In this document: one piece after another, positions 34,326 to 43,082 of the stretch
How the letters are laid out: each line of letters opens with the position of its first letter
How positions within the stretch are numbered: the stretch's first letter is position 1
Program-made: the position numbers and the translations under genes
Notes under the pieces: model-generated
The model's database searches: none
What the model saw: only the letters and a program-made list of their open reading frames with translations
What the model was told of the DNA's origin: nothing
NCBI GenBank assembly: GCA_016717265.1
Contig: JADKFX010000001.1
Coordinates: forward strand, 620,001-684,000
Direction of reading: 5' to 3'
Length of the DNA stretch: 64,000 nucleotides
DNA from: Saprospiraceae bacterium
Lineage (GTDB): Bacteria > Bacteroidota > Bacteroidia > Chitinophagales > Saprospiraceae

Positions 34326-35720
34326 TTATTTAATTCGGTATCTCAATCCCAAATTCATCCCAAGAAAAAGATAATTTTGACTAATTGGATTTGATGGATC
34401 TGATAATGAACGGACATAATATCTTGCCGAAGGCTCTAACAACAATAAAATTCGCTCATTGTATTTATAATTTAAGCCGATGCTACCGATCACACTCAGA
34501 CCTGCATTCTTCTTAAATATTGGGGTATTTGCTTCTCCATTATTTGCCAGATCATATACTGTTTTAATATCTGGCTTGTAAATCTTACCAGACTGGCTTG
34601 CAGAAATATTTAATCCAATACCACCATTCACAGAAAGTATAAAATCTTTTAAATCTTTTTCATAACCCACTAAAAGTGGAATATCAATAAACTTATAGTG
34701 ATTATAAATCTTATCCATAATCACAATTTCTTTAATTTCCGTTCTAACGAGATTACCATCTTTGTCTTTAATTTCGATCGTAATTTTTTGTCTTTCCTTT
34801 ACAAAATCAAAACGCTCTTTATTATTCGAAATACTGATACCTCCACGCAGACTTAATCCATTACTTAAAACATAAGAAGCTCTAAGTCCAACACTATAGG
34901 ACATAATTGGCTGCTCTGAATTAGCTCTTTCTTCAAGATATTTACTAAGGCTTGGATCCACTGTTTTCAAGGATCTGTTTGCCAATTCTGGTGCATAATA
35001 GGCGTCTATAAAGAAATGGTAATTCGTATTTTTATAAACATTACATCCATCTAATAATGCAGGTGATTTTAAGTTTGCGGATTCTTTTGTTTCCGTAGAT
35101 GCCTGAATTTGCAAATTGTTATAATTTACTTCTTCGTTTACTACAATCCCAGAATCATAAAAGGAACGATCTGAAGAAACAATTAATTTATTGGCATCAT
35201 CAATCGTATTTTCTGTTGTGGTACTTTGGTTTACAGCAACTGTTGGAACGAAAATATCTGTGTTAAAAGCATCTTTAACTTGATTTGTATTTGGCTTAGA
35301 ATTATTAACGGATGTGCGATCTAAATTTGAATGCTCAACAGTGTTATTTTTTGTTTTTGAATAATTTATACCATCCAAATTCTTCTGATTGTGCTCTTCC
35401 TTTAACAAATTTAAAGAGGCTGTGCCAGCGTTTGTTTCGGCTTCTGTATTAAAAGGTAAATCCTTATTTTCTTGAAGTTGCAAATTGAACTGCTTGCTAT
35501 ATTTGTATAATAAAAAGGCTCCTGCTCCTGTAACCAGAATAACGATCAAGGTGGAAAGGAAAATAGTCCACCAGCTGCCAAAAAGCACTGGTCTTCTTTT
35601 TTGATCATCCAGTCTTTTGGCAATATTATCCCAAATATGAGATTCGGCATGCATCTCATAATTGCCTAGTTTCTTCCGGAAAATCTTATCCATCCATTTA
35701 TTCTGTTCCGATAAATTCAT
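34326..35720 (-). CDS. Trans-envelope protein: anti-sigma-like N-terminus and outer-membrane barrel
   Basis: This 464-residue protein begins with ~45 cytoplasmic residues (MNLSEQNKWMDKIFRKKLGNYEMHAESHIWDNIAKRL) followed by one membrane segment (about 48-71, WTIFLSTLIVILVTGAGAFLLY). A polar Asn/Thr/Ser-rich linker (about 75-215) and a C-terminal ~240-residue PorT/OMP_b-brl_2-like barrel (CNVYKNTNYHFFIDAYYAPELANRS...YLFLGMNLGLRYRIK) complete it. Its start overlaps the stop of the upstream ECF sigma gene by 4 bases. A protein that could span both membranes and is coupled to a sigma gene suggests envelope sensing; that role is inference. Confidence 0.68.
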   Translation of the reverse strand: MNLSEQNKWMDKIFRKKLGNYEMHAESHIWDNIAKRLDDQKRRPVLFGSWWTIFLSTLIVILVTGAGAFLLYKYSKQFNLQLQENKDLPFNTEAETNAGTASLNLLKEEHNQKNLDGINYSKTKNNTVEHSNLDRTSVNNSKPNTNQVKDAFNTDIFVPTVAVNQSTTTENTIDDANKLIVSSDRSFYDSGIVVNEEVNYNNLQIQASTETKESANLKSPALLDGCNVYKNTNYHFFIDAYYAPELANRSLKTVDPSLSKYLEERANSEQPIMSYSVGLRASYVLSNGLSLRGGISISNNKERFDFVKERQKITIEIKDKDGNLVRTEIKEIVIMDKIYNHYKFIDIPLLVGYEKDLKDFILSVNGGIGLNISASQSGKIYKPDIKTVYDLANNGEANTPIFKKNAGLSVIGSIGLNYKYNERILLLLEPSARYYVRSLSDPSNPISQNYLFLGMNLGLRYRIK

Positions 35721-36280
35721 ATAATCGTTTTATGATATTTTAACAATTTTTCCTGCAATACCTTTCTTGCTTTCACAAGTTGAGATCGGGAAGTACTTTC
35801 TTCTATATTTAATGACTCGCTGATCTCTTTATGGGAATAACCTTCAATAGCATATAAATTGAAGACCATCCTATAACCATCCGGGAGTTCATTTATAATT
35901 TTCATCAATTCAATTTCGGCTAAACTGCTCAAAATATCCGGTTCTTCTGTCATTTCCGGTATATCATCACCTGCAAAATATTCGTTTTGAAAACTCTTCC
36001 TATGGCAATTTTTAATCGCATTATTGATCATAATTCTTCGAATCCATTGTTCGAATGGACCCTCAAACTTATATTGATCCAGATTTGAATATACTTTTAT
36101 AAATCCATCCTGGAGTAAATCTTCTGCTTCCATTCTATGCCTGGCATAGCGGCTGCAGACCGCTAACATTTTCCCTGAAAAGCGATCAAACAAATTCTTC
36201 TGACTGATACGATCTCCCTGAAGACAACCTTGTATGATCTGTTCTAAATCCACGAGACCATTAGCTTTATATGATGACAC
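35717..36280 (-). CDS. ECF RNA polymerase sigma factor
   Basis: This 187-residue sigma-70 family protein has region 2 (HRMEAEDLLQDGFIKVYSNL...FEQWIRRIMINNAIKNCHRK) and region 4 (YAIEGYSHKEISESLNIEESTSRSQLVKARKVLQEKL). It lacks the regions of primary sigma factors. It starts with GTG at 36280, as no ATG is available before region 2. Its 3' end overlaps the trans-envelope barrel gene by 4 bases (ATGA-type junction), so the two are co-translated and probably form a sigma/anti-sigma-like unit. Confidence 0.9.
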   Translation of the reverse strand: MSSYKANGLVDLEQIIQGCLQGDRISQKNLFDRFSGKMLAVCSRYARHRMEAEDLLQDGFIKVYSNLDQYKFEGPFEQWIRRIMINNAIKNCHRKSFQNEYFAGDDIPEMTEEPDILSSLAEIELMKIINELPDGYRMVFNLYAIEGYSHKEISESLNIEESTSRSQLVKARKVLQEKLLKYHKTII

Positions 36281-36344
36281 CCTCTATAACTAAAACGCTG
36301 CTTTTTACTCAATTTATCGACTCAAATCCAAGCCTTTTCTTTAA

Positions 36345-37106
36345 CTAATTGTTTATTTCCAAAAAATGCTCCAAAATATGATTAAAACCATCTGGCTTCT
36401 CCATCATTGGAGCATGACCGCAGTTTTCTAGAAAATGGAGTGTTGCATTCGGAATTAACTCATTAAACTTCTCCGCTACAAATGGAGGCGTAATGGTATC
36501 GTTTTTACCCCAAATAAGCAATGTTGGAACCTGTATGGTATGTAGTTTATCTCCTAAATTATGACGTATAGCTGATTTTGCGGTTGCTATAACCCGAATT
36601 GCCTTTCCCCGGTCATTAACAATATCATATACCTCATCCACGAGCTCCTTTGTGGCTACAGATGGGTCAAAAAAAGTTTCTGCTGTCTTATTCTTAATGA
36701 ATTCATAGTCCCCTCTTTTCGGAAAGCTACTACCCATACCACTCTCAAATAATCCTGAACTCCCTGTTAATGTGATCGTTTTAATCCGATCAGGATCCGC
36801 TAACGCATATAATAAAGCAATATGACCACCAAGGCTATTTCCTAATAAATTGATACTTTGAAGTTCCTTAAATTTGACAAAATCAATAACATGTTCTACC
36901 AAACCACTTAAAGAAGCTTGAAATATTGGAAGTTCATAAATTGGCAAAATAGGAACCACCACATTATATTTTTTACTAAAATGACCTAAAATACCTTGAA
37001 AATTACTCAAAGCACCAAATAAACCATGTAAAAGAAGCAAGTTTGGTCCATCGGTTTTTGTTTCAATAAATCTAAACTTACCTTGCTCAAGAAGCTGAAA
37101 ATCCAT
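36345..37106 (-). CDS. Alpha/beta-fold hydrolase
   Basis: This 253-residue cytoplasmic protein shows the alpha/beta-hydrolase order: oxyanion motif LLHGLFGAL, nucleophile elbow GNSLGGH (Ser near residue 93), acid in LLIWGKNDTITPP, and the catalytic His in ENCGHAPMMEKP. The fold covers esterases, haloalkane dehalogenases and meta-cleavage hydrolases; the sequence does not settle the substrate. It is on the same strand as ctaA, with a 57-base gap, and lies before the ECF sigma gene with 64 bases between, so co-transcription is uncertain. Confidence 0.85.
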   Translation of the reverse strand: MDFQLLEQGKFRFIETKTDGPNLLLLHGLFGALSNFQGILGHFSKKYNVVVPILPIYELPIFQASLSGLVEHVIDFVKFKELQSINLLGNSLGGHIALLYALADPDRIKTITLTGSSGLFESGMGSSFPKRGDYEFIKNKTAETFFDPSVATKELVDEVYDIVNDRGKAIRVIATAKSAIRHNLGDKLHTIQVPTLLIWGKNDTITPPFVAEKFNELIPNATLHFLENCGHAPMMEKPDGFNHILEHFLEINN

Positions 37107-37163
37107 ATTCTATATTAGATAACGACAAAAATAACTTAATTCTTTATAAAAAAAAATGCAAGT

Positions 37164-38237
37164 TTACAGTTTCAGATTCTTTGACTTATACTGAAGTTGA
37201 AAACTAAAATACAATTTCAATAAATACAGAAGCAAAATGATTCCTCCTATTTGATGAAGAGAACCTGACCAAACGGGTATATAACCAACACTATTTACCA
37301 AAGTCAAAACACCTAATACTATTTGAAAAAAACATAATAAAATAAGATAAAAAATGGGTCTGCAGGAATAATTCTTATATTTTCTATTAAAAATTATACA
37401 TAAAATCAATATTAAAATAAAAATAATATACGCGCACATTCTATGAAAAAATTGAATTATAACAGGTCCTGTATGAGACAATTCATATTCTGAAAATAAA
37501 AACTGCGTATAAGAAGAAATCCTAAATATTTCTGGAGGAAAAAAATTACCATTTATCGTTGGCCATGTAGGCGCTATTAAAGATGCTTTCATACCAGCCA
37601 TCACCCCACCCAATAAAATTTGCAGAAGGACTAATATTATAAGTACTCCTAAACTTTTATCTATAATTTTCGGCCTATCTATAATGTTTACCGGATCTTT
37701 TAATTTTAGGATTGTAACAAAAAGATAACACAATAATAATACAGCTGCTAAAAGATGAAACGAAAGCTTATACGCATTCACCCAGGGATGATTTACGAAT
37801 CCACTTGCAACCATTATCCAACCGAGGGATGCTACAAAAACAGCTAATAGAAAAATAACAATCAAATTTTTGTAAAGTGATTTCGGGACCCATTTTTTGT
37901 ATAAAAAATATGCTAAAGGCAAAACAAAAACAAATCCCATTAAACGTGCCCAAAGTCTATGAAAATATTCCCAAAAGAAAATAAATTTAAACGCTGACAA
38001 ATCCATCTTATCATTAATTTTAAGATATTGTGGTGTTTGCTTATACAAATCAAAATAATAATTCCACTGTTGCTCAGAAAATGGATACAATACCCCTGTA
38101 ATTATATCCCAATGTGTAATACTCAAGCCACTTCCAGTTAACCTGGTGATACCTCCTAAAAAAATCTGAAAAATGACCATAATGATCCCAACCCAAAGCC
38201 ATTTTATAATCAAATCATTTGTTTGTTTCGATTCCAT
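37164..38237 (-). CDS. ctaA: Heme A synthase (CtaA/COX15)
   Basis: This 357-residue inner-membrane enzyme oxidises the C8 methyl of heme O to make heme A for terminal oxidases. It has about eight hydrophobic segments in two similar halves and the COX15 signature GGITRLTGSGLSITHWDIITG near the N-terminus. The paired His residues in FFWEYFHRLWARLMG, SFHLLAAVLL, QFFHRMCAYI and LHQIGGIILL are the expected heme ligands. It implies an aa3- or similar heme-A oxidase and an aerobic lifestyle. It stands divergent from the dtd operon across a 458-base AT-rich spacer. Confidence 0.9.
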   Translation of the reverse strand: MESKQTNDLIIKWLWVGIIMVIFQIFLGGITRLTGSGLSITHWDIITGVLYPFSEQQWNYYFDLYKQTPQYLKINDKMDLSAFKFIFFWEYFHRLWARLMGFVFVLPLAYFLYKKWVPKSLYKNLIVIFLLAVFVASLGWIMVASGFVNHPWVNAYKLSFHLLAAVLLLCYLFVTILKLKDPVNIIDRPKIIDKSLGVLIILVLLQILLGGVMAGMKASLIAPTWPTINGNFFPPEIFRISSYTQFLFSEYELSHTGPVIIQFFHRMCAYIIFILILILCIIFNRKYKNYSCRPIFYLILLCFFQIVLGVLTLVNSVGYIPVWSGSLHQIGGIILLLYLLKLYFSFQLQYKSKNLKL

Positions 38238-38695
38238 GATGCAAAAATGATCAAAACTTTCTCAAAATTGTATTCCACATAAATTCATACCCATCTATAT
38301 TCATTTAATAAATATTAATAAATGAAGAATGTATATAACTGCTGTTTATAAGTTTAAAATGAATTATAATGCTATTAATTAACATTTGAAGATCGTTTTT
38401 AAACATTTTAAATAATTTAAAATCAATATATTAATTAAGTTATTAGCGAGTGTTAGTAAAGAGGACTGTTTAAAAAGTATACTCATTAAAATGTTGATAA
38501 AACTTCAAGAACATGAAACTTATGAATTGTCTATAGAGTTTAGCGATACGTTTTATTAAAATTCTATAATAAATTCTAATAACATCCAAAAAATGTTAAT
38601 AAGCTAAAAGGATTCAAGGAATAATAAATATAAAGCAATCTTGATTTTCATAACTTTATGCTTTATAAATAATTGACATGTTTAAAAAATAAAGG
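38238..38695. other. AT-rich intergenic spacer
   Basis: I see no gene, RNA or clear repeat in this ~460-base stretch between the divergent ctaA and dtd. TAACTTTA at 38651-38658 is a one-mismatch -7-like element 37 bases before dtd; no matching -33 TTG lies at the proper spacing. Promoters for both flanking units should lie here. Confidence 0.4.
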
Positions 38696-39148
38696 ATGCG
38701 GTGTATACTTCAAAGAGTTTTGAAAGCGAGTGTTACTATCGACAATCAACAATTTTGTGAAATACAACAAGGATTATTAATCTTTTTAGGAATAGAACAG
38801 GGTGACCAAAAAGAAGACTTAGATTGGTTAGTGAACAAGATTTTGTCGCTCAGAATATTCTCAGATTCAAATCAGCAAATGAACCTTTCTATTAATGATA
38901 TTCAGGGGGAACTCCTAATAATAAGTCAATTTACACTTTTTGCCAGTACAAAGAAAGGAAATAGACCAGGATTTTCAAAAGCAGCGAAACCGGAAGAAGC
39001 AAAAGAATGGTACCTGAAATTTATATCAGAATGTGAAAAATTGACTGGAAAGCCAATAAAAACCGGAATATTTGCAGCGGATATGAAAATTCAACTTATA
39101 AATAATGGGCCAGTAACCATATACATAGATACTAAAAACAAAGAATAA
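38696..39148 (+). CDS. dtd: D-aminoacyl-tRNA deacylase
   Basis: This 150-residue cytoplasmic enzyme hydrolyses D-amino acids (and glycine from tRNA-Ala) off mis-charged tRNA, recycling tRNA. It carries the two family signatures that form the active site across the dimer: SQFTLFA (near residue 80) and GPVT (NNGPVTIYID near 137-146). Length and start (MRCILQRVLKASVTIDNQ) are typical. It is the first gene of a tight plus-strand run, followed with no gap by the MazG-like gene. Confidence 0.93.
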   Translation: MRCILQRVLKASVTIDNQQFCEIQQGLLIFLGIEQGDQKEDLDWLVNKILSLRIFSDSNQQMNLSINDIQGELLIISQFTLFASTKKGNRPGFSKAAKPEEAKEWYLKFISECEKLTGKPIKTGIFAADMKIQLINNGPVTIYIDTKNKE

Positions 39149-39481
39149 ATGAAAATTGAACAAGAAGCTGTAGATACTTGGATCAAAACATATGGTATTC
39201 GATATTTTAATGAAATGACAAATACCGTTTTATTAATGGAAGAAGTTGGAGAATTATCAAGGTATATAGCTCGCATTTATGGCGAGCAATCCTTTAAAAA
39301 TACAGAAGACCAAGGAAACGCAAAAGAGCATATTAAAGAAGAATTAGGAGATATTTTATTTGTTTTAATTTGTTTATCAAATCAAATGGAAATTGATTTG
39401 GACCAGGTATTTAAAGACAATTTGGAAAAAAAGACAAAAAGAGATTTTAAACGGCATCTTGAAAACATTAAATTGAAATAG
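39149..39481 (+). CDS. MazG-like nucleotide pyrophosphohydrolase
   Basis: This 110-residue all-alpha NTP-PPase has the metal-binding motif EEVGELSRYIARI and the later EELGDILFVLICL (ExxE...ExxD), the hallmarks of the MazG/dUTPase-like superfamily. It should hydrolyse a nucleoside triphosphate to the monophosphate and pyrophosphate, cleaning the nucleotide pool. It begins at the base after the dtd stop (TAA then ATG), so the two are translationally coupled. Exact substrate is unknown. Confidence 0.85.
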   Translation: MKIEQEAVDTWIKTYGIRYFNEMTNTVLLMEEVGELSRYIARIYGEQSFKNTEDQGNAKEHIKEELGDILFVLICLSNQMEIDLDQVFKDNLEKKTKRDFKRHLENIKLK

Positions 39482-39488
39482 TTTTATA

Positions 39489-40445
39489 TTGAAAAAAACG
39501 GTTTTTTATTTCGCAATATTTTTTTTAAGCTTTTGCTGTTTATTAGCCATTGCAGCATATCTTGTTGTGCCCGATAAGAGTCGAAATGCGAATACTCAAA
39601 TCCCGGAAGTATCCCTTATGAATCCATTTTATAAGGCTTGCTTCACAAAAATTTTAATTACGGATTCCAAGCAAAATTTTTTTAATAAATCCTGGAATGG
39701 CGATAACAGTGTTTATAAATATAATTACTTAACACCAGCTCAAAATCAGGAAGGAGAATGTATCCTTTTTTTGTTTGGTACAGACAAATATGGTCGGGAT
39801 GTTTTCAGTAGAATTATAATCGGATTAAGGTATACTTTAATTATAGGATTTGCATCCGTATTGTTATCCTTAATTATAGGTTTAATTTTGGGAGGATTGG
39901 CTGGATATTTTGGCGGGAAAACGGATCGAATTATTTCCATTTTTATAAATGTATTTTGGTCGTTACCTACCATTTTATTAGCATTTGCAATAATTTTAAG
40001 CTTTGGAAGATCATTTACTTCATTATTTATAGCAATCGGTTTAACCATGTGGGGAGATGTGGCAAGATTAGTTAGAGCGCAGGTATTATATTATAAAGAA
40101 ATGGTTTTTGTACAAGCCTCCAGAGCTTTAGGTTATTCAAATATTAGAATTTTGTTTGGTCAAATCATACCCAATTTACTTGGACCGGTTTGGGTCTTGG
40201 TATCTGGAAATTTTGCCTTGGCCGTTTTATTGGAATCTGGATTATCGTTTTTAGGATTTGGATTACAGCCTCCTGTTCCTAGTCTTGGTAATATATTGCA
40301 AGAGCAGTATTCTTATGCTATATCAGGAAAACCATTGTTGGCATTGATTCCATCTATTGTTGTAGTTTTGCTCATTCTTGCCTTTCAGCTTATAACGAGC
40401 TATTTAAGAGACCTAGGTGATGTCAGAATGTCAGTAAAAAGATGA
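39489..40445 (+). CDS. ABC transporter permease, DppC/OppC-like
   Basis: This 318-residue inner-membrane protein has about six hydrophobic segments, an N-terminal periplasmic loop after the first (the OppC_N layout), and the cytoplasmic EAA-type loop QASRALGYSNIRILFGQIIPN. It should form half of a peptide- or nickel-type ABC importer channel. No partner permease, ATPase or binding protein is adjacent, so its partners must be encoded elsewhere. The start is TTG at 39489 (LKKTVFYFAIFFLSF); no ATG precedes the first membrane segment. It ends with a 4-base overlap with the SpoIIE-type phosphatase gene. Confidence 0.83.
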   Translation: MKKTVFYFAIFFLSFCCLLAIAAYLVVPDKSRNANTQIPEVSLMNPFYKACFTKILITDSKQNFFNKSWNGDNSVYKYNYLTPAQNQEGECILFLFGTDKYGRDVFSRIIIGLRYTLIIGFASVLLSLIIGLILGGLAGYFGGKTDRIISIFINVFWSLPTILLAFAIILSFGRSFTSLFIAIGLTMWGDVARLVRAQVLYYKEMVFVQASRALGYSNIRILFGQIIPNLLGPVWVLVSGNFALAVLLESGLSFLGFGLQPPVPSLGNILQEQYSYAISGKPLLALIPSIVVVLLILAFQLITSYLRDLGDVRMSVKR

Positions 40446-41665
40446 GTCGGGATCAAACGATATTAAACAAAATGCAAAATGAGTTGAGTTTAAAACAACT
40501 CCAAATAACTTCATTACTAAATATTACGCAAGCGATTAATGAAAACTTACCCCAAGAAGAGCTGTTTAGTATGTATAAAAGCTTTTTAACCTGGGAGCTT
40601 AGTATTGAAAAACTAGCACTTTATATAAGAGATGATCAAAACTGGCAATTAGTAATCACACATCAAGTTGACCTCACTACAGATTTAGAAAAATTGCCGC
40701 AATTATTTATTAAATACAATCGCTTGCATACAATAAAAAAAGATGACGATCCCAACTTGCAATCGTTTGAATTTATAATTCCGGTTTATCATAAAACAGA
40801 TCCAATTGCTTACTCCTTAATAAGTGGTGTAAAAAAAGGAGATGACATTTTTAATAATATCCAGTTTATTACATCTATTACAAATATTGTAGCTGTTGCA
40901 ATAGAAAACAAGCGATTGGTAAGACGACAAATAGAACAAGAAAAAGAATGGGAGCTTGCCAAAGATGTTACGCAGATGCTGATCCCAAACGAAATGCCAT
41001 CTGGGAAAAATTTTTCAATGGCAAATGTTTATCGGCCGCATTATAAAGTGGGTGGTGATTATATTGATTACATATGGTTTTCAGAAACCAAAATTTGCTT
41101 TTGTATTGCTGATGTTTCTGGTAAAGGAATTGCAGCAGCAATGATAATGGCTAATTTCCAGGCCTTATTGCAAAACCTCGGACAACAATATAAAGATTTG
41201 GAAACACTTGTTATGGTGTTAAATCAAGCCGTTATGCGGATTACGAAAGGAGAAAAATATTTAACCTTTTTTATAGCAGTAGCAGACCTTCAAAAGAAAT
41301 TACTTTACTATGTAAATGCAGGACACATACCTCCTGTTTTATATCAAAACGGAAATGTTATTGAACTGAAAGCAACAACAACAATCATCGGGCATTTTGA
41401 GCAGTTACCAGAAATTAAAGAAGGTGTAATTAAATTAGAAGAAGGAACCGTTTTGGTCGCATATACTGATGGTTTGACCGACTTAAAGAATAAATACGGC
41501 GAAAACTTTTCTCAAAATATGTTAAAGAGTTATATTTTAGACCATAAAGATTGTAAGGCAAATGAAATGTGCGATTCCATTATGGAACATATATTAAACT
41601 TTAAGGGAAATGAAGAAATCCCGGATGATATTGCAATTGTGACATTTAAATTCTCAGAGTCATGA
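40442..41665 (+). CDS. SpoIIE/RsbU-type PP2C protein phosphatase with GAF-like sensor
   Basis: This 407-residue protein has a GAF-like domain at about residues 20-160, a short helical linker (RQIEQEKEWELAKDVTQMLIP), and a PP2C-type SpoIIE domain (about 190-405). Metal-binding Asp residues lie in GGDYIDYIW, IADVSGKGIAAAMIM and YTDGLTDLKN. Such enzymes dephosphorylate anti-anti-sigma or STAS proteins. No switch kinase or STAS gene is in the window, so the target is unknown. It begins inside the stop of the permease gene (ATGA) and overlaps the TM2/TPR gene by 4 bases at its end. Confidence 0.85.
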   Translation: MSRDQTILNKMQNELSLKQLQITSLLNITQAINENLPQEELFSMYKSFLTWELSIEKLALYIRDDQNWQLVITHQVDLTTDLEKLPQLFIKYNRLHTIKKDDDPNLQSFEFIIPVYHKTDPIAYSLISGVKKGDDIFNNIQFITSITNIVAVAIENKRLVRRQIEQEKEWELAKDVTQMLIPNEMPSGKNFSMANVYRPHYKVGGDYIDYIWFSETKICFCIADVSGKGIAAAMIMANFQALLQNLGQQYKDLETLVMVLNQAVMRITKGEKYLTFFIAVADLQKKLLYYVNAGHIPPVLYQNGNVIELKATTTIIGHFEQLPEIKEGVIKLEEGTVLVAYTDGLTDLKNKYGENFSQNMLKSYILDHKDCKANEMCDSIMEHILNFKGNEEIPDDIAIVTFKFSES

Positions 41666-42429
41666 AGAAAAAATTTGTAGCAGTACTTCTTGCAATTGTA
41701 GCTGGTGGTTTTGGTGCGCATAAGTTTTATTTGAGACAGCCAGAACTTGGAATCGCTTATATTGCATTGTTTATTTGGATTGGACGATTTTTTGGAATCC
41801 CATTAACTTCTTTTTTAGGTTGGTACGATGCTTATAAATTGATGATCATGGATGATTCAGAATTTGATCGCAAATACAATAGTTATTATTTCAGAGATCG
41901 ATATGGAAGAAGATTGGAAAAAGCAAGAGAACAAACCAAAACTGGAAAGTATTTTGTATTGGATGATGATCAGGCTGAAACGAAACGAAGTACTCCTAAA
42001 TATTTAGTAAACACATATAAGAAAAGAGAAGGAGAAAACTATAAACAAAGTGGAATAAAAAAATTTAAAGATTATGATACCAAGGGGGCAATAGAAGATT
42101 TTAAAAAAGCGATAGAATCCAATCCCGATGATAAATCTTTGCATTTTAATATCGCTTGTGCCTATTCCCTGGAAGAAAAAGCATATGAAAGCTTTTATCA
42201 TCTTGATTTAGCAGTGACTTATGGTTTTAAGGAATGGGAAAAAATTTTAAATCAAGAAGCCTTAGCATATATTCGGATTTTACCAGCGTTTGAACTCTTT
42301 AAAAACAATCAATTTAGAATATTACCATCGATTTTAAACACACTTAAAAATAAAGATCGCGAACAGCCACAAGAAGCATTTATCTTAAAACAAGATTTAC
42401 CCATTGAACTAAAGCAGGAACTTAAATGA
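41662..42429 (+). CDS. TM2-domain protein with TPR motif
   Basis: This 255-residue protein starts with a TM2 domain (residues ~1-70: two hydrophobic helices with AGGFGAHKFYLRQPELG and a terminal acidic DAYKLMIMDDSEF). It continues into a charged linker, then a TPR-like helical pair (about 125-185; GAIEDFKKAIESNPDDKSLHFNIACAYSLEEKAYESFYHLD). It probably sits in the inner membrane with the TPR part in the cytoplasm. TM2 proteins have no settled bacterial role. It overlaps both neighbours by 4 bases, implying co-regulation with the phosphatase and CBS genes. Confidence 0.8.
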   Translation: MKKKFVAVLLAIVAGGFGAHKFYLRQPELGIAYIALFIWIGRFFGIPLTSFLGWYDAYKLMIMDDSEFDRKYNSYYFRDRYGRRLEKAREQTKTGKYFVLDDDQAETKRSTPKYLVNTYKKREGENYKQSGIKKFKDYDTKGAIEDFKKAIESNPDDKSLHFNIACAYSLEEKAYESFYHLDLAVTYGFKEWEKILNQEALAYIRILPAFELFKNNQFRILPSILNTLKNKDREQPQEAFILKQDLPIELKQELK

Positions 42430-43082
42430 TAGCACTTAATTTTTTAGATAAAGACCTCATCCCATTTTCTGGAAAAGAAACCGTAAAAGAAGCAAAGTCC
42501 ATTTTAGAAAAATATATTCTGAACGAGCTGCCTCTTTTGAATCATAAAAAATTGAAAGGAATTATTACTAAAAGTGACCTCCATAATTATAGTGACAATG
42601 TAAAAATCTCAGAACTTCCTGTGGAATTATTTGAATCTGTTGGTCCACAATGTCATTTTTTTGAAATTTGGTCAAGAATCGTTGAAAGCCATTTAAGTTG
42701 TATCCCGGTTGTAAATGACCATGATGACTATATGGGTTGCATTCGTCAGCAAACCTTACTACAATTTTACGGACAAAGTTTTGCTTTGACAGAGCCTGGA
42801 TGTATCGTTGTGTTAAGTCAAAGAAGGCTCGATTATTCCTTAAGTAAAATCGCTGCAATTGTTGAAGAAGAAGATTGTATCATTTTAAGTTCATTTGTTA
42901 CCGAAACATCGGATAAGGGAACCATCTTAATAACAATAAAATTAAACTGTCTGGAAGCTCAGGGGATCTTAAATTCTTTTGAAAGATATGGACTTGAAAT
43001 CGTGGATGTTTTTTCGGAAGAAGCATTTAGCGATGTGTTGAAAGAGCGATTCAATATGTTGATGAATTATTTAAATCTATAA
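42426..43082 (+). CDS. CBS-domain protein
   Basis: This 218-residue cytoplasmic protein has two CBS-like units in the first ~120 residues (NELPLLNHKKLKGIITKSDLHN and HLSCIPVVNDHDDYMGCIRQQTLL), followed by an ACT-like C-terminal part (LSKIAAIVEEEDCIILSSF...GTILITIKLNCLEAQGILNSFERYGLEI). CBS pairs usually bind adenosine nucleotides. Similar CBS genes sit close to nadK in Bacteroidota. It overlaps the preceding gene by 4 bases. Its TAA stop lies at the point where the outer-membrane barrel frame begins. Confidence 0.75.
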   Translation: MIALNFLDKDLIPFSGKETVKEAKSILEKYILNELPLLNHKKLKGIITKSDLHNYSDNVKISELPVELFESVGPQCHFFEIWSRIVESHLSCIPVVNDHDDYMGCIRQQTLLQFYGQSFALTEPGCIVVLSQRRLDYSLSKIAAIVEEEDCIILSSFVTETSDKGTILITIKLNCLEAQGILNSFERYGLEIVDVFSEEAFSDVLKERFNMLMNYLNL

